A stretch of DNA of 64,000 bases from Streptomyces sp. Act143 (GTDB taxonomy: Bacteria; Actinomycetota; Actinomycetes; Streptomycetales; Streptomycetaceae). Below, one piece after another: positions 1-9,240 of the stretch. Made by a program: the position numbers and the translations under genes. The DNA lies in NCBI RefSeq assembly GCF_003143935.1, contig NZ_QFRX01000001.1:8942283-9006282 (forward strand), in the 5' to 3' direction. Under the pieces are notes generated by a model. That model was not told the origin of the DNA. It searched no databases and saw only the letters and a list, made by a program, of their open reading frames with translations. How positions within the stretch are numbered: the first letter of the stretch is position 1; every line of letters starts with the position of its first letter.

Positions 1-633
1 GCGCTCGGCGCCTGCGCCCAGGGCATCCTGCGGCTCTTCCGCGTCGAGCCCAAGGACGAGGTCGAGGCGGTCTTCACCAGCGAGCAGCTCAACCGCCTGG
101 TGGAGGACTCCGGTCAGGCCGGTCTCCTCGACCCCGAGGAGCAGGAACGCCTGGAGGACGCCCTGGAACTGGGGTCCCGCCCGGTCACGGACGTCCTGCT
201 GCAACGCGACTCCCTGGTGACCGTCGGCCCGTCGGTCACCCCGGGCCAGGTCGTCGAACTGACCGCCCGCACCGGCTACTCCCGCTTCCCGGTCGTCGCC
301 GACAACGGCGCCTTCATGGGCTACCTGCATGTGAAGGACGTACTGGACCTGGAGGAGTCCGAGCGTGCGGTGCCCCAGCACATCTGGCGCTCCATGACCA
401 CCCTCCGGTCCGAACTCCCGCTGGACGACGCCCTGACGGTGATGCGCCGTGCGGCGACGCATCTGGCGCAGGTGGCGGACGCGTCGGGCCGGGTGCTGGG
501 GCTGGTCGCCCTGGAGGACGTACTCGAACTCCTGGTGGGCGAGGTGACGGATCCCGCACACCGAGAGGCCACCGAGGTGAAGGTGACGGAGCCGAGAGCC
601 AGCGGAGAGCCGGAGGAGGCACTCGCCAAGTAG
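1..633 (+). CDS. CNNM/CorC-type hemolysin-family protein, C-terminal part (CBS pair)
   Basis: The reading frame is open from the first base, so only the last 210 residues are present and the start lies outside the window. The visible part begins in the linker after the DUF21 membrane domain and carries a Bateman pair of CBS domains: residues about 58-118 (including VTPGQVVELTARTGYSRFPV) and about 120-183 (including AQVADASGRVLGLVALEDVLELLVGE). This arrangement is typical of CNNM/CorC proteins, membrane proteins linked to Mg or Co transport in which the CBS pair binds adenine nucleotides. The C-terminal transporter-associated domain seen in many relatives is absent; the protein ends in a short acidic tail. 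A convergent gene ends 13 bases downstream. Family is fairly sure; the transported ion is not. Confidence 0.85.
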   Translation, partial: ALGACAQGILRLFRVEPKDEVEAVFTSEQLNRLVEDSGQAGLLDPEEQERLEDALELGSRPVTDVLLQRDSLVTVGPSVTPGQVVELTARTGYSRFPVVADNGAFMGYLHVKDVLDLEESERAVPQHIWRSMTTLRSELPLDDALTVMRRAATHLAQVADASGRVLGLVALEDVLELLVGEVTDPAHREATEVKVTEPRASGEPEEALAK

Positions 634-646
634 CCGCGGGCGGGGG

Positions 647-2503
647 CTACATCGCCGACGGGTCCTGCGGCCCCCGCCCCGACAGCACTTCTCCGTACGC
701 CTGCATCAGATCCGGCAGCCGCAACGTCGACAGGTCGTCCCGCGTCAGCATCCCCGGGTACGTCGACAGCCGCAGATCCCGGTACGCGCAGCTCTTCTCG
801 TACAGCGTCCGCAGGAACCGCCCGTTGCCGAGTTCGTCGATCCACCCCTGGTCCACCACGTGTCCGGCGATCGACCGCAGCTCGTCCAGCGCCTCCTCGT
901 CCCACGCGTCACCGTTCTCGGCGGCGAGCACCTCCCCGATCGAGGTCAGCTCCAAGGGGCGGTACGACGGGAAGTCCACGCGCGTCGTGAAGCGCGACGA
1001 CAGTCCGGGGTTGGCGGCGAGGAGCCGGTCCATGCCCTCCGGATAGCCGGCCAGGATCACCACCAGGTGGTCCCGGTTGTCCTCGGCCCGCTTCAGCAGC
1101 ACCTGGAGCGCCTCGTCGCCGTAGGCGTCGCCCTTGCCGTAACCGGAGTTGGAGAGCGAGTACGCCTCGTCCACGAACAGCACCCCGCCGATCGCGGAGT
1201 CGATGAGTTCGTTGGCCTTCACGGCGGTCTGCCCGAGGTACTCGCCGACGAGATCGGCCCGTTGGGCCTCGACCAGGTGGTCGCCGCCGAGCAGGCCGAG
1301 CGCGTAGAAGACCCGGCCCAGGATGCGGGCGACGGTGGTCTTGCCGGTGCCGGAGGGGCCGGAGAAGACGAAGTGCCGCTTGGGCGGCTGGACCGGCAGC
1401 CCCTGCCCGGCCCGCAGCCGCGCCATGTTCAACTGCGCGGAGAGCGCCTTGACCTGACGTTTCACGGGTTCCAGGCCGACCATGCGCTCCAGTTCGTTGA
1501 GCGCTTCCTCCAGTAAGACGGGGTCGGTGGGGCCGGCGGGCAGCGGCGGCGAGGTGGCGAGCTTCTCGCGCACCGCGGGGTCGGTCACCGAAGGCAGCGG
1601 CCCGGTCGGCAGGTCGGGTTCGGGCAGCCTGAGGTCCCGCCCCTCGGTGCCGAAGAACGGATCGAGACCGTCCGGCCCCTCCAGCGCGTCCTGCGCGCCG
1701 GACAGCGTGATCGCCGCGAGGTCGGCCGCGTCGTCGTAGCCGTCGCCCTCGGCGATCGCCGCGAGCCGGGCGGAGGTGTCCATGAACGCCGGGTCGACGC
1801 GGTGCACGGCACGGTAGAGGGGGAGTGCGGCGGCGGAGCGTCCGGTGCCCTCGTGGGCGCGGGCGAGCCAGTAGCGCAGCTCCTTGCGCTGCGGCTGCTC
1901 GCTGCGGCAGCGCATCAGCGCCGCCGAGAGCAGCGGTTCGGCCTGCCCGTACATCTCCAGGCGCACCCGCGCCATGCCGCCGAACAGGCCCGCCTCGATC
2001 CCGAGCAGCGGGTCGTCGATCAACGGGTCGGTGTGCCGGACCAGTTGGTCCCAGTCCTTGACCAGATAGGCGCGGCAGGCGTGCAGGAAACGGACCTGCG
2101 GATCGGTGTCCACGGGGGGCAGGCCCGCCAGCGCCCGGTCCAGCTCCGGGACATGGCGCCCGTCAAGCCAGTGCGAGGCGTGCGCGAGCAGCAGATCACG
2201 CGGGCTCTCCAGCACCGGCTGCACCCACCAGCCCAGCCAGTACCAGGAGTTGAGCGTCCGGCGGTGCCGGGCGCGCTGCTCCCCGAAGCGCTCCCGGTGC
2301 CGGAACATCCGCAGCAGCGCGGTCGTCGTGTCGATGCGCAGCGCGTGCAGCCCGAGCCAGCCGTCGGCCATCCCCGGGTCCATCCGCACCGCGGCCCGGA
2401 ACTCCTCCTCCGCCTGCGGATAGGCGCCCATCGTGTAGGCATCCACACCTCGCAGCCAGGCGAGGTCGGCCGGGGCCTGCGGGCCCTGCGTGCCGAAGTC
2501 CAT
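647..2503 (-). CDS. AAA ATPase of the EccA/CbxX (CfqX) family with TPR-like N-terminal half
   Basis: 618 residues. The N-terminal half (about 1-300) is helical and TPR-like, with repeats on tens of residues such as VRFLHACRAYLVKDWDQLV. The C-terminal half is a single AAA module with Walker A GPSGTGKTT (Lys388) and Walker B VLFVDEAYS (Asp445, Glu446), followed by a sensor region LVVILAGYPEGMDRLL. This layout matches EccA of type VII secretion and the CbxX/CfqX family, which act as ring chaperone ATPases. I chose the ATG at 2503 because it follows GGGGGAC and begins the conserved-looking N terminus; the frame stays open to 2809, but that extension is not protein-like. No other ESX gene lies in the window, so a secretion role is only a family inference. 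It may instead be a solitary CbxX-like remodelling ATPase. Confidence 0.85.
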   Translation of the reverse strand: MDFGTQGPQAPADLAWLRGVDAYTMGAYPQAEEEFRAAVRMDPGMADGWLGLHALRIDTTTALLRMFRHRERFGEQRARHRRTLNSWYWLGWWVQPVLESPRDLLLAHASHWLDGRHVPELDRALAGLPPVDTDPQVRFLHACRAYLVKDWDQLVRHTDPLIDDPLLGIEAGLFGGMARVRLEMYGQAEPLLSAALMRCRSEQPQRKELRYWLARAHEGTGRSAAALPLYRAVHRVDPAFMDTSARLAAIAEGDGYDDAADLAAITLSGAQDALEGPDGLDPFFGTEGRDLRLPEPDLPTGPLPSVTDPAVREKLATSPPLPAGPTDPVLLEEALNELERMVGLEPVKRQVKALSAQLNMARLRAGQGLPVQPPKRHFVFSGPSGTGKTTVARILGRVFYALGLLGGDHLVEAQRADLVGEYLGQTAVKANELIDSAIGGVLFVDEAYSLSNSGYGKGDAYGDEALQVLLKRAEDNRDHLVVILAGYPEGMDRLLAANPGLSSRFTTRVDFPSYRPLELTSIGEVLAAENGDAWDEEALDELRSIAGHVVDQGWIDELGNGRFLRTLYEKSCAYRDLRLSTYPGMLTRDDLSTLRLPDLMQAYGEVLSGRGPQDPSAM

Positions 2504-2783
2504 CACGTCCCCCACAAACCGTGCCCCCGTTGGTTGGCCGCCGGGCCGTCGCCCGTCTGCCGCCTTGATCGAACCGCCTTGCTGCGGACCGGAGTTGCAA
2601 CGGTGCGCAGAGCTGCCGTCCGTAGGTCGCACCGAGGGCATCGTACCTGCGGGGGTACGGCCCGCCGAAGGGTGCCGCACAGGCCGTTTGACGAGGTGGG
2701 AGCAGATGGGGCGCATTCCGGATGGTGACCGAGGGTGAGCGAATCGCGTCTCGGAGCGTCCGGAAAAGGAGTTGAGGGCAGAA

Positions 2784-2850
2784 CGAAGCCCCCGATCACG
2801 GGGGAACAACCGGGGGCTTCGCGACTGCGGGCGGCTTCGAAAGGCCGCAC
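2784..2850 (-). ncRNA. Candidate small RNA or attenuator upstream of the AAA ATPase gene
   Basis: On the minus strand a promoter-like pair (see 2857-2886) is followed by about 65 bases that fold into two hairpins: a small one with arms GCGGC/GCCGC, and a strong one with perfect 11-bp arms at 2811-2821 and 2784-2794 (arm CGAAGCCCCCG) around a C-rich loop. The loop-side run CCCCC can also pair with GGGGG inside the hairpin, giving a competing fold. The strong hairpin ends 280 bases upstream of the ATPase start, so this could be a free small RNA or a transcription attenuator. No known RNA family is assigned: C-rich loops recall the actinobacterial 6C RNA, but the match is not good enough to claim. 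Confidence 0.4.
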
Positions 2851-2856
2851 ATTGAG

Positions 2857-2886
2857 AACGTAAGTCCTGTACGGCCCCTCGGTCAA
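2857..2886 (-). promoter_or_regulatory. Predicted sigma-HrdB-like promoter
   Basis: Reading the minus strand, TTGACC (2886-2881) is followed after 18 bases by TACGTT (2862-2857). This fits a vegetative promoter and would start transcription near 2850, just before the hairpin element at 2784-2850 and upstream of the AAA ATPase gene. Confidence 0.45.
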
Positions 2887-2935
2887 GCGGAGTTGGGGCA
2901 CTCCGGGAAGTTCGACCGCAAGGGTCTTCACAAGT

Positions 2936-3601
2936 TCACCACACCGCGGGCGGTCCGTCACCCTGAGTGATCACCTGGTCCGGTCCAACGGTCCCGGCGG
3001 GCCCGGGAAGCATCTCGTACCCCTCTTCCCTCTGCCGCACCAGAAGATCGGCGAACGGCCGGGAGGGGTCGTCTGCGAAGTGCGCGCGTTCCGCCCGGAC
3101 CCACCCGTCCCAGAACTCCCGCTGCTCCGCCCCGTCACGGGAGCGGCCCCGGTCCCAGGACTCCTCTCGGGGCAACTCCATCCACAGCAGCATCGCCAGA
3201 TGCGGGCGCAGCGCGCGACGCCCGGCGCCGACGCCCTCGACGAGGACGACGGGAGCCGGCGGCAGGGCGCGCGGTGGTCCGAAGCGCCGAAGGCGCCAGT
3301 CGTAGGGGGCGTAGCGCGCGGTCTCGCCCCGGCGGAAGGGTTCGATCACCTGCTCCAGCAGCCGCCCGGTCCAGTCGAACAGCTCCTCGTGGCTGGCGAT
3401 GTCGTCGAGATGCAGCACCGGGGCCTCCCCGAGTGCCGTCGCCAACTGCCCGGCGAACGTGGACTTCCCGGAACCGGCGTGCCCGTCGACACCGATCAGC
3501 CGGACCGGTCCGCAGGACGGCGCGAGACGGTGGAGGCGGGACGAGAGCTGCTGGATGGCTGTTCCTGGGGTGTGCGGGGGGCCGATGTCCGGGGCCGGAG
3601 T
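2936..3601 (-). CDS. P-loop NTPase, uridine-kinase-like; start codon unresolved
   Basis: The frame encodes a small kinase of the uridine kinase/phosphoribulokinase-like fold: beta-1 and Walker A read RLIGVDGHAGSGKST, followed by a DD pair in LHLDDIASHEELFDW and a strand VVLVEGVGAG that resembles the Walker B region. The coordinates give the whole open frame back to the stop at 3602-3604. There is no ATG, GTG or TTG between that stop and the Walker A motif. The only standard start (TTG at 3445) lies downstream of Walker A and would remove it. A CTG at 3499, which would place the Walker A lysine at residue 12, or an ATC/ATT-type start further up are the remaining choices. The gene is divergent from the C39 peptidase gene. 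Substrate is unknown; a nucleoside or sugar kinase is likely. Confidence 0.7.
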   Translation of the reverse strand, partial: TPAPDIGPPHTPGTAIQQLSSRLHRLAPSCGPVRLIGVDGHAGSGKSTFAGQLATALGEAPVLHLDDIASHEELFDWTGRLLEQVIEPFRRGETARYAPYDWRLRRFGPPRALPPAPVVLVEGVGAGRRALRPHLAMLLWMELPREESWDRGRSRDGAEQREFWDGWVRAERAHFADDPSRPFADLLVRQREEGYEMLPGPAGTVGPDQVITQGDGPPAVW

Positions 3602-3757
3602 CTACTCACGCAGGTCATGCCAGTGGTCGAGGCCAATATTCGTGGGCGTGGCATGTCCCGAAGTGCTGGCAGGACCACGTCGTCTGTGGTCATAGTTGGC
3701 GCACAAACGTGCAGTGGACCTGCCCGAACTCGGACACACTTGGGGGTCGTTCCGCCC

Positions 3758-5113
3758 ATGATCAGAGCCGAACAGCCGTCCCGCAGAACCGTTCTGACCG
3801 CCGCGGTCGCCGCCGCGGTGGCCGGCAGCGCGGGCCCGGCCGTCGCCGCGAGCGATGCCGGAGGGCCGGCGCAGGCGCCCGCCCGACTCGTCGACAACCG
3901 CTTCTGGACGTCGTACACCGACTGGCGCAGCGGCCTCGCGAAGGGGACGCGTGCCGTCGCGGGCGCCCGTCCGGGGCTGGTCATCGGCGCTGCCGCCGGT
4001 ACCGTCGACTACACCGACCCGCACACCGGCACGACGGCCGGCTGGGAGTACGCGACCTGGACGTCCCCCGTCCACAAGCTCGCCGTCCCCTCGACCGAGG
4101 CGATCGCGTCCTGGAACGCGCACACGCCGGACGGCACCTGGCTCCAGGTGGAGCTGAAGGGCACGTACTCCGACGGCACCGACACCCCCTGGTACGTGAT
4201 GGGCCGCTGGGCGGCCGGCGACCAGGACATCCGGCGGACCTCGGTGGACGACCAGACCGACGACAAGAGCAGCATCTGGACGGACACCTTCGCGATCGAC
4301 GACCCGGCGACGGGCCTGCGCCTCACCTCGTACCGGCTCCGCCTGACCCTCTACCGCAAGCCCGGCACCAGGAAGACCCCGACCGTGTGGCGGCTCGGCG
4401 CGATGGGCTCCGACATCCCCGACCGCTTCACCGTCCCCGCCTCCACCCCGGGCCTCGCCCAGGAGCTGATCGTCCCGCGGTACTCGCAGGAGATCCACGC
4501 GGGCCAGTACCCCGAGTACGACAACGGCGGCGAGGCCTGGTGCAGTCCCACCTCCTCGCAGATGATCATCGAGTACTGGGGCGGCCGGCTCACCCCGGAG
4601 CAACTGGCCTGGGTGAACCCGACGTACGCCGATCCGCAGGTGTGCCACGCGGCCCGGTACACGTTCGACTACCAGTACGCGGGCTGCGGCAACTGGCCGT
4701 TCAACGCCGCCTACGCGGCCACCTTCGACGGCCTCCAGGGCGTGGTCACCCGGCTCGGCTCGCTCACCGACCTGGAGACGCTGATCGCGGCCGGCATCCC
4801 GGCCATAACGTCCCAGTCCTTCCTGAAGGAGGAGCTCACCGGCGCGGGATACGGCACCTCCGGGCACCTGATGACCGTCATCGGGTTCACCGCCGAGGGC
4901 GATGTGATCGCCAACGACCCCGCCTCGCCGAGCGACGAGGCGGTGCGGCGGGTCTACAAGCGGCGCGAGTGGGAGAACATCTGGCTCCGCACCAAGCGCT
5001 ACAACGCCAGCGGCAAGGTGGTCTCCGGTACCGGCGGCGTCTGCTACCTGTACTTCCCCGCCCGGCCGACCCCGCGGCAGTGCAAGGCGCTCGCGGCGGT
5101 GGGAGTCCGCTGA
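3758..5113 (+). CDS. Secreted C39-like peptidase with Tat signal
   Basis: 451 residues from the ATG at 3758. The N terminus has a twin-arginine signal (SRRTVLTAAVAAAVAG) and an AxA-type cleavage site (AVAA) near residue 31, so the product is probably exported folded through Tat. A beta-rich N-terminal domain (about 45-225) precedes a papain-like domain of the C39-like type (about 240-430). The likely catalytic Cys262 lies in GGEAWCSPTS, His370 in SGHLMTVIGF, and the acidic partner in VIANDPASP. The family includes actinobacterial secreted peptidases with a C39-like core of unproven substrate. No ABC transporter or bacteriocin gene lies nearby, so a leader-peptide-processing role is unlikely. 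The gene stands alone, followed by a GC-rich palindrome at 5122-5145. Confidence 0.85.
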   Translation: MIRAEQPSRRTVLTAAVAAAVAGSAGPAVAASDAGGPAQAPARLVDNRFWTSYTDWRSGLAKGTRAVAGARPGLVIGAAAGTVDYTDPHTGTTAGWEYATWTSPVHKLAVPSTEAIASWNAHTPDGTWLQVELKGTYSDGTDTPWYVMGRWAAGDQDIRRTSVDDQTDDKSSIWTDTFAIDDPATGLRLTSYRLRLTLYRKPGTRKTPTVWRLGAMGSDIPDRFTVPASTPGLAQELIVPRYSQEIHAGQYPEYDNGGEAWCSPTSSQMIIEYWGGRLTPEQLAWVNPTYADPQVCHAARYTFDYQYAGCGNWPFNAAYAATFDGLQGVVTRLGSLTDLETLIAAGIPAITSQSFLKEELTGAGYGTSGHLMTVIGFTAEGDVIANDPASPSDEAVRRVYKRREWENIWLRTKRYNASGKVVSGTGGVCYLYFPARPTPRQCKALAAVGVR

Positions 5114-5121
5114 CGCGGCCC

Positions 5122-5145
5122 GGGCCCCGGTGCGCACCGGGGCCC
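5122..5145 (+). terminator. Perfect 24-bp palindrome after the C39-like peptidase gene
   Basis: A perfect self-complementary sequence with 12-base arms (arm GGGCCCCGGTGC) begins 9 bases after the stop of the peptidase gene. It lacks a T run, as many Streptomyces terminators do. Terminator is the simplest reading. Confidence 0.5.
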
Positions 5146-5198
5146 TGTGACCAAGGTCTCGGTCGCAAAAGCCCCGGTCGGTGGCAAGGTGGACGGAT

Positions 5199-5236
5199 CG
5201 GTGGGGGAGTCCACCCACCGGTGGGGGAGTCCACCC
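5199..5236. repeat. Two tandem 18-bp copies upstream of the small membrane protein gene
   Basis: The 18-mer CGGTGGGGGAGTCCACCC occurs at 5199-5216 and again exactly at 5219-5236, a period of 20 bp (two helical turns). Each copy contains GGTGG/CCACC arms. The second copy ends 25 bases before the ATG at 5262. Spacing and symmetry suggest paired binding sites for a dimeric regulator, possibly the TetR protein encoded just downstream. Confidence 0.5.
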
Positions 5237-5261
5237 GCACATCCGAGATCAGCGAGACGCC

Positions 5262-5408
5262 ATGACCGCACAAGCAGCCACCGCCGCCCGCGCCCGCAGC
5301 CGCACCGGCGGCCCCAAGGACGACGGCCCGAAGATCGTCGAGCACCTCGCGGGCTGGACTCTCGTCGTGGTGATCGCGATGCTCGTCACCCAGCTCGGCC
5401 TTCTGTGA
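5262..5408 (+). CDS. Small single-span membrane protein
   Basis: 48 residues from the ATG at 5262: a basic, alanine-rich N terminus, a conserved-looking segment DDGPKIVEHLAGWTL, and one hydrophobic helix (TLVVVIAMLVTQLGLL) running to the C terminus. Predicted N-in topology with a short tail-anchored end. Frame and codon use fit a real Streptomyces gene, and it precedes a TetR regulator in the same direction by 65 bases. Function unknown. The longer open frame starting at 5181 runs through the repeat region and is unlikely to be translated. Confidence 0.6.
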   Translation: MTAQAATAARARSRTGGPKDDGPKIVEHLAGWTLVVVIAMLVTQLGLL

Positions 5409-5473
5409 CCTGACGCGCCCATGACCTGACATACTGCGGATGTCCCGCCGCCAGCCCGAGACCAGGGTCGAAA

Positions 5474-6133
5474 TTGAATATCAGTGATCAGCGCGCGGCC
5501 GCCCGGCCACGGGCGCGCGGCACCGAGCGTTCGGTCGCACGCCGCGCCGAACTCATCGCGATCGGGCGGCGGTTGTTCGCCGACACGTCGTACGACGCGC
5601 TCTCCATGGACGACATCGCCCGTCAGGCGCATGTCGCCAAGGGGCTGATCTACTACTACTTCCAGTCCAAGCGCGGCTACTACCTGGCGATCATCCAGGA
5701 CTCCGTGGCCGACCTGGTCACGTTCGCGGCGAGTGGCGTCCAACTGCCCCAACTGGACCGGGTCCACCGCACGATCGACAGCTATCTGCGCTACGCCGAG
5801 CACAACCAGGCCGCCTACCGCACCGTCGTCAGCGGTGGTGTCGGCTTCGACACCGAGGTGCACGCCATCCGGGACGGGGTGCGCGAGGCGATCGTCGCGA
5901 CCATCGCCGAAGGGGCGTACGGCCGTACCGACATCGCCCCGCTGGCCCGCATGGGCCTGCTGGCCTGGGTGTGCAGCGTCGAGGGCGCCACCCTCGACTG
6001 GATCGACCACCCCGAACTGCCCCGTGACACCATGCGCGAACTCCTGGTGAAGACCCTGGGCGGCGCGATGCGTGCCATCGAGGAGCTCGACCCGTCCTAC
6101 CCGGCCCCGGAGCCGGCCCGCCGCGACGCCTGA
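5474..6133 (+). CDS. TetR/AcrR-family transcriptional regulator
   Basis: 219 residues. The N-terminal helix-turn-helix (about 22-70) is typical: RAELIAIGRRLFADTSYDALSMDDIARQAHVAKGLIYYYFQSKRGYY. In plain terms that is helix 1, the recognition pair around DDIARQAHVAKGLIYYYF, and helix 4. The C-terminal part is an all-helical ligand and dimerisation domain. The start is TTG at 5474, the first codon that keeps the basic arm; the upstream Shine-Dalgarno is weak. It lies downstream of a small membrane protein gene in the same direction, and could regulate that gene through the repeat at 5199-5236. Ligand unknown. Confidence 0.85.
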   Translation: MNISDQRAAARPRARGTERSVARRAELIAIGRRLFADTSYDALSMDDIARQAHVAKGLIYYYFQSKRGYYLAIIQDSVADLVTFAASGVQLPQLDRVHRTIDSYLRYAEHNQAAYRTVVSGGVGFDTEVHAIRDGVREAIVATIAEGAYGRTDIAPLARMGLLAWVCSVEGATLDWIDHPELPRDTMRELLVKTLGGAMRAIEELDPSYPAPEPARRDA

Positions 6134-6199
6134 CGACCCTCGGCACACCCGAGGCGGAGGCTGCCGCGCGCCCCCGCCCCAAGTGCCCTGCCGCTCAGC

Positions 6200-7438
<1,239 letters not shown>

Positions 7439-7509
7439 CGGGTGTCTCCTCGTGGGGGAGAGGGGAACATGCGCCGATTGGCATGAACGCGGTAAGGCGT
7501 TGGTCCGCC

Positions 7510-7538
7510 ACGCTAGGAGGACTAGACCAGTACGTCAA
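7510..7538 (-). promoter_or_regulatory. Promoter of the chitinase gene
   Basis: On the minus strand TTGACG (7538-7533) is separated by exactly 17 bases from TAGCGT (7515-7510). Transcription would begin near 7503, about 65 bases upstream of the chitinase ATG. The spacer is filled by a DasR-like site. Confidence 0.6.
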
Positions 7539-7553
7539 TGGTTCGGACCAATT
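7518..7553 (-). promoter_or_regulatory. Two DasR-like (dre) operator sites flanking the chitinase -35 box
   Basis: Minus strand: ACTGGTCTAGTCCT at 7531-7518 lies between -35 and -10, and ATTGGTCCGAACCAT at 7553-7539 lies just upstream of the -35. Both resemble the DasR response element (ACTGGTCTAGACCA type) and the paired repeats known in Streptomyces chitinase promoters. Binding would block RNA polymerase directly, and release by glucosamine-6-phosphate is the known mechanism. Confidence 0.6.
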
Positions 7554-7774
7554 TCGCGCTCCGCGAGCCTCGCTCCAGGTATCCTGAAGTAAGCGGTCGT
7601 TAACTGGTGACTCGGTGCCGCCGATCGGGCATACTCACAGCGCAGAGCCGCTGGTCAGCAGCTTCCGAGACCCGGGGGTGCGAGCATCGGCCAAGCCCTC
7701 ATCAAGACCCGGCGGCGCCGCCCCACCCAAGGTGCGCACCCGCCGACGTGCCCGACAGGGAGGAGAGCGTCGTC

Positions 7775-8947
7775 ATGTCCGAGCGCGCCCCGCAGCCGGT
7801 GGACCGTCAACTGCCCACGGACGAGGCCCGGGATCTGATCTCGCTCGTCCGCGACATCGCGCAGCGAGAGATCGCCCCGAAGGCGGCCGAGGAAGAGGAC
7901 GCCGGACACTTCCCCCGCGAGGTCTTCACCCTGCTCTCGCAGTCCGGACTGCTCGGACTGCCCTACGACTCCGAGTACGGCGGCGGCGACCAGCCGTACG
8001 AGGTGTACCTCCAGGTCCTCGAAGAGCTCGCCGCGGCCCGCCTCACCGTCGGCCTCGGGGTCAGCGTGCACACCCTGGCCTCCTACGCCCTCGCCGCCTA
8101 CGGCACCAAGGAGCAGCAGGTCGAGCACCTGCCCGCGATGCTCGGCGGCGGCCTCCTCGGCGCGTACTGCCTCTCCGAGCCCGCCTCCGGCTCGGACGCC
8201 GCGTCGCTGCGCACCAAGGCGGTGCGGGAGGGTGACGACTGGGTCATCACCGGCACCAAGGCCTGGATCACGCACGGCGGCATCGCCGACTTCTACACCG
8301 TGATGGCCCGCACCGGTGAGGAGGGCGCCCGCGGGATCACCGCCTTCCTGGTGCCCGGTGACGCGGCCGGCCTGAGCGGCGCGATGCCGGAGAAGAAGAT
8401 GGGCATGAAGGGCTCGCCCACCGCCCAGGTCCACCTCGACGGCGTGCGCGTCGGTGACGACCGGCGCATCGGTGACGAGGGCCAGGGCTTCGCGATCGCC
8501 CTGTCCGCGCTCGACTCCGGGCGCCTCGGCATCGCGGCCTGTGCGATCGGCGTGGCCCAGGCGGCGCTGGACGCGGCCGTGGGGTACGCGACCGAGCGGC
8601 GGCAGTTCGGCAAGCCCATCGCCGACTTCCAGGGACTGCGCTTCATGCTCGCCGACATGGCGACCCAGGTCGAGGCGGGCCGTGCCCTGTATCTGTCGGC
8701 GGCGCGGCTGCGGGACGCGGGCCGGCCGTTCGCCAAGCAGGCCGCCATGGCCAAGCTGCTGTGCACCGACGCCGCGATGAAGGTCACGACGGACGCGGTC
8801 CAGGTGCTCGGCGGGTACGGCTACACCGCGGACTTCCCGGTCGAGCGCTACATGCGCGAGGCCAAGGTCCTGCAGATCGTCGAGGGCACCAACCAGATCC
8901 AGCGGATGGTCATCGCCCGTCACCTGGCGGGACCGGAGTCCCGCTGA
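7775..8947 (+). CDS. Acyl-CoA dehydrogenase
   Basis: 390 residues from the ATG at 7775, preceded by AGGGAGGAGAG. The three domains of the family are present: N-terminal helical (to about 125), a beta domain with AYCLSEPASGSDAASLRTKA and ITGTKAWITHGG (FAD and substrate binding), and the C-terminal helical domain with RRQFGKPIADFQGLRFMLADM, QVLGGYGYTADFPVERYMRE and the terminal EGTNQIQR. The enzyme carries out FAD-dependent alpha,beta-dehydrogenation of an acyl-CoA, passing electrons to electron-transfer flavoprotein. EGTNQIQR is where short- and branched-chain members keep their catalytic Glu. Chain-length preference cannot be read. A convergent small gene overlaps its last 38 bases. Confidence 0.93.
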   Translation: MSERAPQPVDRQLPTDEARDLISLVRDIAQREIAPKAAEEEDAGHFPREVFTLLSQSGLLGLPYDSEYGGGDQPYEVYLQVLEELAAARLTVGLGVSVHTLASYALAAYGTKEQQVEHLPAMLGGGLLGAYCLSEPASGSDAASLRTKAVREGDDWVITGTKAWITHGGIADFYTVMARTGEEGARGITAFLVPGDAAGLSGAMPEKKMGMKGSPTAQVHLDGVRVGDDRRIGDEGQGFAIALSALDSGRLGIAACAIGVAQAALDAAVGYATERRQFGKPIADFQGLRFMLADMATQVEAGRALYLSAARLRDAGRPFAKQAAMAKLLCTDAAMKVTTDAVQVLGGYGYTADFPVERYMREAKVLQIVEGTNQIQRMVIARHLAGPESR

Positions 8948-9152
8948 ACTGACCCGTCCTGACCTGCGGCGCCGCGAGCCGGACCCACTCGGGGTCGTGG
9001 CGCCCGGGCAGGGTGCGGCCCCGGTCGGCCCAGGCCCGCATCAGGTCGCGGTAGATCGGCGGATCCTGCTGCTGCGGCAGCGGAACCGATCCTGCGGGCG
9101 GCGGCACGAACACCCGGCGCTGACGCCCGGTCGCTGAATAGGTGGGGGTCAT
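8910..9152 (-). CDS. Short conserved Streptomyces-type protein of unknown function
   Basis: 80 residues: MTPTYSATGRQRRVFVPPPA then a Pro/Gln-rich stretch and a compact amphipathic segment PPIYRDLMRAWADRGRTLPG followed by HDPEWVRLA. No signal peptide or membrane segment. The sequence reads like a genuine small protein rather than a shadow: the start ATG at 9152 faces a separate promoter region, and the frame has the expected third-position GC. It overlaps the 3-prime end of the acyl-CoA dehydrogenase gene in convergent orientation by 38 bases. Function unknown. Confidence 0.5.
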   Translation of the reverse strand: MTPTYSATGRQRRVFVPPPAGSVPLPQQQDPPIYRDLMRAWADRGRTLPGRHDPEWVRLAAPQVRTGQFSGTPVPPGDGR

Positions 9153-9240
9153 ACCAGGGCAACGCGGTGGTGGTCGGACAGGTCACCCGCCGGTGGATTC
9201 GACCGTGAGTTCGCAACCACCTCCGCATCCGGCACCTGCC

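Noticed and set aside
2504..2809. Longer N terminus for the AAA ATPase (start at 2809)
   Set aside because: The added residues are not protein-like, and the ATG at 2503 has a ribosome site and fits the family.
2784..2850. Assignment of the hairpins to the 6C RNA family
   Set aside because: C runs are present, but I cannot match the two-hairpin consensus or its usual gene context.
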